Assembly: GCF_014649995.1 (NCBI RefSeq)
Contig: NZ_BMUC01000009.1
Span: 306,385 to 345,193 of the forward strand
Length of the DNA stretch: 38,809 bases
DNA from: Streptomyces griseoflavus
GTDB taxonomy: Bacteria; Actinomycetota; Actinomycetes; Streptomycetales; Streptomycetaceae
Direction: 5' to 3'
Shown here: piece by piece, positions 15,493 through 22,273 of the stretch
Layout: each line of letters opens with the position of its first letter
Numbering within the stretch: position 1 is the first letter of the stretch
Program-made: the position numbers and the translations under genes
Notes under the pieces: generated by a model
What the model was told of the DNA's origin: nothing
Database searches by the model: none
What the model saw: the letters and a program-made list of their open reading frames with translations, nothing else

Positions 15493-16944
15493 CTAGGCGG
15501 GGTCCTCGCCGGTGCGGTCGTCCGCCGTGGCGACGCGGCTGATGGTTCCCGCCAGGAAGAGCACCGCGGCGAGTACGGACACGACGCAGGCGATCGCGAA
15601 GACATCCGTCTTCGCGTCCTCGAACATGCCGGCCGCCGTCAGGGCGAGGAACACCCCGGAGGTCTGCCGGCCGGTTCCGTCGGGCATCGGGCCGGCGGTT
15701 CGCGCGCGCACGCGGGGTATCCACAGCCGCAGGAGCTCGGCGGTGGCGGTGAGAGCGACGAGCCGTGAGGCGATCATCGTCACGGGGTGAGCCGTGTTGT
15801 CCGCCAGTTCGCCCACGCCGACGACGGTGGTCAGGCAGAAGTAGAGGATCGGGATCAGCCAGCCGGGGTGTGCCCGGACTCCCGGGACCGGCCGGGCCCC
15901 GGCCCTGTCCGTGACCTTGCCGAGGCCGACCCCGGCCGTCGATGTCCCCGGAGCGCGGGGAGAGGGGATGCCGGGCAGGTGCGACGCCTGAGGCGCCGGG
16001 CGGAGCGCCCGCTTCTGTGCGCGGCGGACGCGGCGGCCGATGTCGCCGTGGGCGTGCACGTGGGCGGACAGTTGTCCCTGGAGGTCCCTCAGCTGTTCGG
16101 CCATCGTGTCGAACTCCGCCCGGCGCACGGCGGCGAGCCGCGCCGCCTCCCGCTCGGCGGTGCCGAGCGGGTCGAGGGCCTCGGCGTGGAGCCGTACGGC
16201 TTCCGCGCGTGCCGTCTCGGCCGACTGCGGGACCTTCGCCAGTTCCTCGCGAAGCCGGACCCGCTCGGCCTCGATGATCTCGGTGATCCGGTGCCGTTCG
16301 TCCGGGGGCAGTGTGCGCGGGGCGCGGGCCTCCGCACGGGCGAGGGCGGCTCGACGCCACTCCAGCAGCGGACGGCCACGGTGCTCACCGATGCCGTTGA
16401 TGTGGACCTTGCCGCCCTTGGTGCGGTGGAGGTAGAGGACGTCACCGCCCTTGCCGTTCGGGGCCTTGCCCCAGCTCACGTCGTGGAAGTCGGCCGTGGT
16501 TCGGATGCCCTGCGCCGCCAGGCTCCGGACGAGGCCGGCCCCGATGCCGCTCACTTCGTTGGCGGTGAGGTGGGTGCTGCCGAGTGCCCGCTCGACCGAC
16601 TGACGGCGCAGGACCGACAGCGCTTGGCCTTCGCGGCGCTCGCGTTCGCCGTCCAGCGCGTCGAGCCGGTGGGTCAGCGAGGCCTCCTGCTGGGCCTGTT
16701 CCTCACCGATGCGGCGGAGCGTCCTGCCGTGGGCGGCCTCGACGCGCTCCCGCTTGCGAGCCTCGTGGCCCAGGCGCCGCCGGTCGGCGACCTCGAAGGC
16801 GGGGCGCTCGGCCAGGAGGCGGCGCAGGGCACCGATCGCTCCTATGAGCCGGCGGCGTTCCGCGCGTACGTCCGACGGGGAAGGAGCGGCCGCCGGCGGG
16901 ACGGGAGCCGATGCGTCCCTGCCGGGGGTGGTGCTGTCGATCAA
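15493..16944 (-). CDS. Coiled-coil, helix-hairpin-helix membrane protein
   Basis: The product is 483 residues from TTG 16944, which has GAGGAAG six bases upstream; starts further upstream (to 17034) have no such site. Charged coiled coil covers about 25-120. A helix-hairpin-helix unit (SGIGAGLVRSLAAQGIRTT) follows, then a second hairpin (INGIGEHRGRPLLEWRRA), another coiled coil to about 310, and three or four hydrophobic segments in the last 130 residues (LIPILYFCLTTVVGVGELA; VFAIACVVSVLAAVLFLAG). HhH pairs usually bind DNA; here they may be an adaptor, as in the HhH region I recall for E. coli YegI. It faces the same way as the SWIM-MoxR operon, 162 bases upstream. Membrane-tethered DNA or oligomer sensing is plausible but unproven. 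Confidence 0.7.
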   Translation of the reverse strand: MIDSTTPGRDASAPVPPAAAPSPSDVRAERRRLIGAIGALRRLLAERPAFEVADRRRLGHEARKRERVEAAHGRTLRRIGEEQAQQEASLTHRLDALDGERERREGQALSVLRRQSVERALGSTHLTANEVSGIGAGLVRSLAAQGIRTTADFHDVSWGKAPNGKGGDVLYLHRTKGGKVHINGIGEHRGRPLLEWRRAALARAEARAPRTLPPDERHRITEIIEAERVRLREELAKVPQSAETARAEAVRLHAEALDPLGTAEREAARLAAVRRAEFDTMAEQLRDLQGQLSAHVHAHGDIGRRVRRAQKRALRPAPQASHLPGIPSPRAPGTSTAGVGLGKVTDRAGARPVPGVRAHPGWLIPILYFCLTTVVGVGELADNTAHPVTMIASRLVALTATAELLRLWIPRVRARTAGPMPDGTGRQTSGVFLALTAAGMFEDAKTDVFAIACVVSVLAAVLFLAGTISRVATADDRTGEDPA

Positions 16945-17465
16945 CGGGTACTTCCTCAGGCAGCGGGGGTGTCGAAGGGCCATGGCCCGGGGCGGACGCG
17001 GTGAGGGGGCGAGGTAAGCCCGTCCGGCGCTCACCCCGGCCCCGGCGCCGGGATCGGCCGGCCGGGTCGGGTCCGGCTCCCCGGGGAGGCGTCGTTGCGC
17101 CGTCGTCGAAGGCAGGCGGGCACCCGCGCTCGGGGAGCGTGAGCGGAACGGACTGCGTCACGAGCCGGCCCGGCTCGGCCCGCCCGTGCGGGAATCGCAC
17201 GTACACACCGGAGGTGACCCGCGACACCGGAGAAAGGTTGTACGCAGCAGCGAGGAATATGTGAGCCCTCGAGTCCTCGAGCCCTCGGTCCCCCGGGCCC
17301 CGGGCCCTCCGGTTCAGCTGGTGCGAGCCCCGCGCCCCGCCCTCGAATTCGGGCACCGCACTGTCACGGACAGCCCTCCGTGGTGGATCCTGCCTCGGGG
17401 CACCTCCGGCCCCGAGCCCGGTCGAACCGTTCATGAAGCGACGAACCGCACCGCAGGGAGCCGCC
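16945..17465. other. Intergenic region between divergent genes
   Basis: These 521 bases lie between a minus-strand and a plus-strand gene and must hold both promoters. I found no clear -35/-10 pair, operator or RNA. A short run around 17265-17295 repeats CTCGAG/CCTCG units. Long open frames here are compositionally unlike Streptomyces coding sequence. Confidence 0.4.
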
Positions 17466-18397
17466 GTGACCGCCGTCCGCACCCTCCTCCGAGCCCGCAT
17501 CCGGCTCGTTCTCGCCGTACTCCTCCTCACCCTCGCGCCGACCACCCCGGCACTGGCCGGAGCGGACGGGCCGTCCGGGGCCCACTCGGCGGCCGGACGG
17601 TCGAGGTCCGCCTCCTCACCCCCGACGGCTGGATCCCGGGGGACCGGCGCCGTCACTGGCCCACCCTCTGGCTGCTGCACGGCTGCTGCGGCGACTACAC
17701 GTCCTGGACCGCCATGACCGACGTGGCGGAGACCGACAGCCTGCGCGACGTGCTCGTCGTCATGCCCGAGGCCGGCTGGAACGGCTGGTACAGCGACTGG
17801 TGGAACCACGGCCAGGGCGGTGACCCCGCTTGGGAGACCTTCCACACCGTCGAGCTGCGGCACCTCCTGGAGCGCGACTGGGGCGCCGGCCGCGACCGTG
17901 TCGTGGCGGGCCTGTCGATGGGAGGCCAGGGCGCCCTGCAGTACGCCGCACGCCACCCCGGCATGTTCAAGGCGACCGCCGCCTACTCCGGTTCCGCCCA
18001 CCCGCTCCTGAACGACGAGTCGGTCAACCGTGTCATGGGCTTCTTCGCCGGCCAGAACAACGACCCGCTCCGCGTCTGGGGCGACCCCGTCGCCCAGCGC
18101 CGCATCTGGCAGGCCCACGACCCGTTCCACCTGGCCAAGCGTCTCACGTCCCTCCCCGTGTACCTGTCCTGCGGCGACGGCACCACCGGCCCCCTCGACC
18201 CACCGGGCGCCACCAGTGCCCTCGAGGCCGACTTCAACCGCCAGAACCATGCCCTCGCGGCCGAGTTGAAGCGCCTCGGCGCGCAGCACGTCACCACCCA
18301 CTTCTACGGCCCCGGCACCCACACCTGGGCCTACTGAGAACGCGAACTGCACGCCTCACTCCCGATGCTGCTGGGAGCCCTCCGCGCGAACCACTGA
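17466..18397 (+). pseudogene. Secreted alpha/beta-hydrolase-fold esterase, broken by frameshift and nonsense codon
   Basis: GTG 17466, with GGGAG five bases upstream, begins a good signal peptide (RIRLVLAVLLLTLAPTTPALA). The catalytic part lies in another frame: LWLLHGCCGDYTSW, nucleophile elbow GLSMGGQGAL, C-terminal His in GPGTHTWAY. Inserting a single base near 17583-17590 would join them (AGADGPSGAH to LGGRTVEVRLL), so a one-base deletion is inferred. A TGA at 18335-18337 also falls where TGG would continue the protein in frame as ERELHASLPMLLGAL to a TGA at 18395-18397. Two lesions in one gene point to a real pseudogene. The intact ancestor would be an esterase/S-formylglutathione-hydrolase-like exported enzyme of about 310 residues. 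Confidence 0.75.
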
Positions 18398-18437
18398 CCG
18401 GACGCGTCGCCGTCCGCGGAACGTAGGCTGCGGCCCC

Positions 18438-18923
18438 GTGGCCGACATCTACGAACTGCAGCTCGCCCTCCACCTTCCGGACGACCTCCCCTCCCCGGAC
18501 CTCGACCTGCTCCGCCGGCACCTGGGGCAGCCCGAGGACGGGGGAGAGGGGCGAGACGGGAGAGAGGACGGCGACGGCGGCGACCGCCACGACGAGGCGT
18601 ACGAGTACCCCCTTCTCGCGTCACGGGGCCCGGCCCGGAAGATCGACGGCGCTCTCGTCGGCGAGCTGCACCCCGACCACAGGGGCTGGGCCCTGTCCGC
18701 ACGACAGGAGGTGCACCCCGACGAGTTCGACGACCTGGGGCGCCTCGTCCAGTGGCTCGGCGCGCGCACCACCACCGTCGGCACCATCGGGCACCTCCGG
18801 TTCCACGAATCCGACGTGCCCGACCTGCTGATCGCGCGGAACGGTTCGGTGCACCGCGCCACCCTGCGCAGGGACACGCTCGTCGAGTCACCCACCGACG
18901 TGATCTCCGACGGCCGGGTCTGA
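18438..18923 (+). CDS. Hypothetical acidic protein, possibly leaderless
   Basis: The product is 161 residues and not recognised. It starts MADIYELQLALHLPDDLPS. It has a variable Asp/Gly/Arg-rich insert (about 33-55), a conserved-looking middle (GPARKIDGALVGELHPDHRGW) and ends with DTLVESPTDVISDGRV. No membrane segment, signal peptide or metal motif is visible. The GTG start has no Shine-Dalgarno, but TAGGCT (18424-18429) lies 8 bases upstream, as expected for a -10 box of a leaderless mRNA. It is convergent with the MerR gene, with only 27 bases between stops. Confidence 0.65.
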   Translation: MADIYELQLALHLPDDLPSPDLDLLRRHLGQPEDGGEGRDGREDGDGGDRHDEAYEYPLLASRGPARKIDGALVGELHPDHRGWALSARQEVHPDEFDDLGRLVQWLGARTTTVGTIGHLRFHESDVPDLLIARNGSVHRATLRRDTLVESPTDVISDGRV

Positions 18924-18950
18924 GCCGGGGCCCGTACCGACGCACGCCCC

Positions 18951-19688
18951 TCAGCCGCGTGTGCGGAGGTACCCGTCCAGCTCGGCGGCGCCGGTCAGCA
19001 TCGCCCGCGAGCGAGCCGACAGTCGTCCCTGCCAGTCGCGCAGCGCCCCCTCCACAGGCTCCGGCCCGCCCGCCTCCCGTACCCGTTCCAGCAGTGGGGC
19101 AATCTGCACCAACAGGTAGCCACCACGCCTGAGTTGGTGCACCAGCCGGGCGTCACGCACGTCGGCCTCCCCGTAGACGCGGTACCCGGTCACCGGATCG
19201 CGGCGCGGCCGTACGAGCCCGGCGTCCTCCCACTTGCGCAGCGTCGCCGGACGAAGCCCCAACTCCTGGGCCAACGGGCCGATGAAGACACGGCCGGCCC
19301 TGGCCGGCGGGGCGTCGCGCGCGGAGCCCGCCCCGGGGGAGAGGGCGCGCAGCGCCCTCTCGACGGCCTGCAGCGTGCCCCGGTCGGCGAGCAGTTGGGC
19401 ATGACTCTCGTCGATCAGATGGAACGCCTCGTCGACGGCGCCCCGGTTCACCGCCCGCATGATCGCCGTCGCCGTCCGGTGACCGTGGCCGGGCACCAGC
19501 GCGAGGAACGCCCGCAAGGCCCGCGCGTGCAGCGGAGTGTAGGTCCGGTACCCGTGCGCCGTGCGGTCGGCGACAGGGAGGATGCCGGTTTCCTCGTAGT
19601 TCCGTACCGCCTGCGTGGACAGACCGTGCCGCCGTGCCAGGTCGACCGGCCTCAGCCTCTCCCCGCTTTGAAGGTTTCGCCCCATCAT
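18951..19688 (-). CDS. MerR-family regulator with two MerR-type DNA-binding modules (TioE-like)
   Basis: The product is 245 residues (or 244 from the second ATG at 19685). The first MerR helix-turn-helix is LRPVDLARRHGLSTQAVRNY with wing YEETGILPVADRTAHGYRTY (about 10-50). A second MerR-like unit (FIGPLAQELGLRPATLRKWE, then RRDPVTGYRVYG) sits at about 140-180. This double layout is what databases call the TioE family. It is divergent from the erythromycin-esterase-like gene with 55 bases between start codons, and a perfect 18-base palindrome lies in that gap. On this strand TAGCCT (19693-19698) is a plausible -10 just upstream of the start, suggesting a leaderless transcript. It probably controls itself and its neighbour; the inducer is unknown. 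Confidence 0.82.
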   Translation of the reverse strand: MMGRNLQSGERLRPVDLARRHGLSTQAVRNYEETGILPVADRTAHGYRTYTPLHARALRAFLALVPGHGHRTATAIMRAVNRGAVDEAFHLIDESHAQLLADRGTLQAVERALRALSPGAGSARDAPPARAGRVFIGPLAQELGLRPATLRKWEDAGLVRPRRDPVTGYRVYGEADVRDARLVHQLRRGGYLLVQIAPLLERVREAGGPEPVEGALRDWQGRLSARSRAMLTGAAELDGYLRTRG

Positions 19689-19722
19689 GCAGAGGCTACA
19701 GTCGTCAAGTCTCCACCGAAAG

Positions 19723-19740
19723 TTCAACGATACGGTTGAA
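19723..19740. promoter_or_regulatory. Palindromic operator between merR-like and ere-like genes
   Basis: TTCAAC-GATACG-GTTGAA is a perfect 6+6 inverted repeat ending 3 bases before the ATG at 19744. TACGGT (19731-19736) inside it could be the -10 box of a leaderless transcript for the esterase gene, so occupancy would affect that promoter directly. It is the likely binding site of the divergent MerR-type protein. Confidence 0.6.
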
Positions 19741-19743
19741 GGC

Positions 19744-20949
19744 ATGGCAACCGACATCAAGGACATCGCCCGTTCCGTCGACGCCGCAACCGTGATGGAG
19801 CTGCTCCGAATCCGCCCGCGCCTCCTCGCCCTGGGCGAGCCCACCCACGGTGAGGACACGCTCCTCGACCTCCGCAACGAGCTCTTCCGGCAGCTCGTCG
19901 AACAGCACGGCTACCGGACGATCGCGCTCGAGACCGACTGCGTCAGGGGCCTGCTCGTGGACGCCTACGTCACCACCGGCACCCACACCCTCGACCAGGT
20001 CATGGAGCGAGGCCTCAGCCACGGGTGGGGCACGTCGGCGGCCAACCGCGAACTGGTCCGCTGGATGCGGGAGTACAACGCGGACCGCCCGAGCACCGAC
20101 CAGGTCCGCTTCGCCGGCATCGACGGCCCCCTGGAGATCACCGGCGCCGAGAGCCCCAGGCACAGCCTCACCGCCCTCCACACCTACCTCGCGGCGCACG
20201 TCGACCCGCACCTGCTCCCCTGCACCATGGACACGCTCGACCGTCTCCTCGGCCCGGACGAGCCCTGGACCGACCCGGACGTCATGAGGGACCCGCCCCG
20301 GTCCGCGGGCCGCACCCCCGAGGCGCGGGAACTGCGGCTGCTCGCCGACGATCTCACCGCACTGCTGGACACACAGGAGCCGCACCTCGTCACGGCGACC
20401 TCGCCCGACGCCCGGTACACCGCCCGCCTGCACGCGCGCACCGCCACCGGCCTGCTGCGCTACCACTCCTGGACGGCCGACACCTCACCGTCCCGCATGA
20501 CCCGCCTCCTGGCCACACGCGACGCGATGATGGCCGACAACCTCCTCGCCCTCACCGCACGGGGCCCGGCACTGGTGTACGCCCACAACAGCCACCTCCA
20601 ACGGGACAAGAGCTCCCTGCGCATGTGGGACCACCCGCTGCTGGAGTGGTGGAGCGCCGGCGCACTGGTGAGCGCCCGACTCGGCGAGCAGTACGCCTTC
20701 CTGGCCACCACCCTCGGTACGCTCCGCCACCACGGAGTCGACACCCCGCCCCCGGACACCGTGGAAGGGCTCCTGTACGACCTCCCCGAGGACCGCTGCG
20801 TCCTCGACGCCGCCCGCCTGTCCGCAGCGCTCGGCGACAAGCCCTCCGCCGCCCGGGTCTCCTCGTACTTCGGCTACGCCCCGTTCGACCCGGCCCAACT
20901 GCCCCGCACGGACGGGCTGGTGTACGTCAGGGACGTCACGCGCGGCTAG
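19744..20949 (+). CDS. Erythromycin esterase family protein
   Basis: The product is 401 residues. It has the family motifs LALGEPTHGEDTLLDLRNEL with the first conserved His/Glu, TIALETDCVRGLLVD, RFAGIDG, and YAHNSHLQR with the later conserved His. Erythromycin esterases hydrolyse macrolide lactones using a His/Glu-centred site. Many Streptomyces homologues have unknown substrates, so macrolide resistance should not be assumed. The length matches the family. ATG 19744 is preferred over the in-frame ATG 19687, because the latter would translate through the operator and overlap the regulator's start. No good Shine-Dalgarno is present, fitting a leaderless mRNA. Confidence 0.85.
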   Translation: MATDIKDIARSVDAATVMELLRIRPRLLALGEPTHGEDTLLDLRNELFRQLVEQHGYRTIALETDCVRGLLVDAYVTTGTHTLDQVMERGLSHGWGTSAANRELVRWMREYNADRPSTDQVRFAGIDGPLEITGAESPRHSLTALHTYLAAHVDPHLLPCTMDTLDRLLGPDEPWTDPDVMRDPPRSAGRTPEARELRLLADDLTALLDTQEPHLVTATSPDARYTARLHARTATGLLRYHSWTADTSPSRMTRLLATRDAMMADNLLALTARGPALVYAHNSHLQRDKSSLRMWDHPLLEWWSAGALVSARLGEQYAFLATTLGTLRHHGVDTPPPDTVEGLLYDLPEDRCVLDAARLSAALGDKPSAARVSSYFGYAPFDPAQLPRTDGLVYVRDVTRG

Positions 20950-21010
20950 GGTCTGTCCGTCCCGTGAGGCCCGGCTCGGTTCCCTCACCTCCCTTCGGAA
21001 GGACGTGACG

Positions 21011-21487
21011 GTGCTGCTGGTGGGTCTGGCTCTCTCCCTGGTCTGTGCCGTCGGCGCGCTCGCCGCCGCGGCGGGCGTCGTCGCGGTGGCACTCCCCGGC
21101 CGGCCCGAGCCCTGGGCGGTCCACCTGCTGCGCCGCGCGGCGGCGACCGCCGCGTTGGCGGCCGCGACCGTCTACTCCCTGGGATTCTTCGGCGTCGTGG
21201 CGTCGGAGCAGGCGTTCGGCGACGGCGCGGACTCGATCCCGGCACCGGCCTGCCGCGACGGCTTCGACGACGAGACGACGCAGGGCCTCTCCCACCACCG
21301 CTCCTCGTACCTGCCGCTGCGCTTCGACTGCGTCCGCGACGACGGTTCCGTCTACTCCAGCGACCCCGACTACGTGTGGATGAACCGGGCGAGCGCCTCC
21401 CTCGCCCCGGCCGCCGTCCTGCTCGCCGTCGGCGCCGCCCACGCGCCCACCTCCCGCGCCCGGAAGACCGCGAAGGCGGCGTCATGA
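21011..21487 (+). CDS. Small membrane protein, first of an overlapping paralogous pair
   Basis: The product is 158 residues from GTG 21011, eight bases after GGAAGG; GTG 21005 is possible but too close to that site. Hydrophobic helices are at the N-terminus (LLVGLALSLVCAVGALAAAAGVV), in the middle (AAATAALAAATVYSLGFFGVV) and near the C-terminus (LAPAAVLLAVGAA). The loop between the second and third helices contains two Cys and RFDCVRDDGSVYSSDPDY. The next gene has a similar loop (YCQWEDGTVYDLAPG), so the two are distant paralogues. Function is unknown. The stop overlaps the next start (ATGA), so the two are translated together and may form a heteromer. Confidence 0.7.
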   Translation: MLLVGLALSLVCAVGALAAAAGVVAVALPGRPEPWAVHLLRRAAATAALAAATVYSLGFFGVVASEQAFGDGADSIPAPACRDGFDDETTQGLSHHRSSYLPLRFDCVRDDGSVYSSDPDYVWMNRASASLAPAAVLLAVGAAHAPTSRARKTAKAAS

Positions 21488-21894
21488 CCCTGCTCGCCGT
21501 GTTCGTCGTGCTCGTGGTCGCCCGGGTCTCCCTGCGCGGCCTGCTGGTGCACCCGCTCCTGCCGTGGTGGGTACGGACCGCGGTGTTCTGGGCGCTGCCG
21601 CTCGGCGCCCTCACCTGGTGCGTGATCATGACGGCGGACGACGCCTTCCTCTTCCCGGAGACCGCACCCTGCCCCAGGGAGCCGATGCGCGAGGGCGTCC
21701 TGGGCGGCGGGGAAGTCTCGGGAATCTCCACCCCTTTCCCGCCGCGCGCCTACTGCCAGTGGGAGGACGGCACCGTCTACGACCTCGCGCCCGGAGCGAC
21801 GTTCCTCTTCTGGGTCTTCTTCGCCCTGACGGTCGTACCGCTCGCCGCAGGCTTGAGGCACGCCCTCCGGGACCCCCGGTCGCTCCTGCGCTGA
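21484..21894 (+). CDS. Small membrane protein, second of the pair
   Basis: The product is 136 residues starting at the ATG that overlaps the previous stop. Hydrophobic segments: TLLAVFVVLVVARVSL, AVFWALPLGALTWCVIM, and FLFWVFFALTVVPLAAG. The extracytoplasmic-type loop has two Cys (TAPCPREPMREG and AYCQWEDGTVYD), possibly disulphide-bonded, in the same relative place as in the paralogue upstream. It is not recognised as a named family. Co-translation with the paralogue is the main functional hint. Confidence 0.7.
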   Translation: MTLLAVFVVLVVARVSLRGLLVHPLLPWWVRTAVFWALPLGALTWCVIMTADDAFLFPETAPCPREPMREGVLGGGEVSGISTPFPPRAYCQWEDGTVYDLAPGATFLFWVFFALTVVPLAAGLRHALRDPRSLLR

Positions 21895-21987
21895 GTCCCG
21901 GACGCCGTGACCCACCGCTGCCGGCGCTGCCGCACGCCCGTGCGCCGCAGCGCCGAGTTGTTGCCGTCTCGTGGCGGGGTGTGCGGC

Positions 21988-22191
21988 ATGTCAACTCCTG
22001 AAGTCTTCCGGGCGACAGCGCGCGACGTGGGCGTTTCAAGGGAGGTCTACGAGGAGGCCGTGGCCCTGAAGGGGGCGATCGAGGAGTACCGCGCCGTCGC
22101 CGGACAACTGGACCCCATCGACCTCGATGGCTGGGGTGATCTGAAGCTGTGCGGGGATCGCACGTCCGCAGTGGCGACCGGCCGACGGTGA
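21988..22191 (+). CDS. Doubtful short ORF
   Basis: The reading frame of 67 codons (MSTPEVFRATARDVG, EEYRAVAGQLDPIDLDGW) has Streptomyces-like codon choice and a helical pattern, but the last 15 residues look random and no clear Shine-Dalgarno precedes it. It could be the start of a gene cut short, or a chance ORF before the terminator at 22221. Not recognised. Confidence 0.3.
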   Translation: MSTPEVFRATARDVGVSREVYEEAVALKGAIEEYRAVAGQLDPIDLDGWGDLKLCGDRTSAVATGRR

Positions 22192-22220
22192 CACCACGGA
22201 ACGCGGGTGCCGGACATGCC

Positions 22221-22261
22221 GGTGCGGCGGGGACCGGCCGGACGCCGGTCCCCGCCGCACC
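22221..22261 (-). terminator. Terminator of the GH81 gene
   Basis: A perfect 17-bp stem (22221-22237 with 22245-22261) around a 7-base loop begins 13 bases past the glucanase stop at 22274. Confidence 0.85.
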
Positions 22262-22273
22262 GCTGTCGCCGGT

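Noticed and set aside
17560-17600. Programmed ribosomal frameshift in the esterase gene
   Set aside because: No slippery heptamer is visible, the shift lies just after the signal peptide, and a second lesion (TGA for TGG) exists near the end, so gene decay explains it better.
18335-18337. TGA read as selenocysteine or as tryptophan
   Set aside because: No selenocysteine element is apparent, Streptomyces uses the standard code, and related proteins would have Trp here; a nonsense mutation is simpler.
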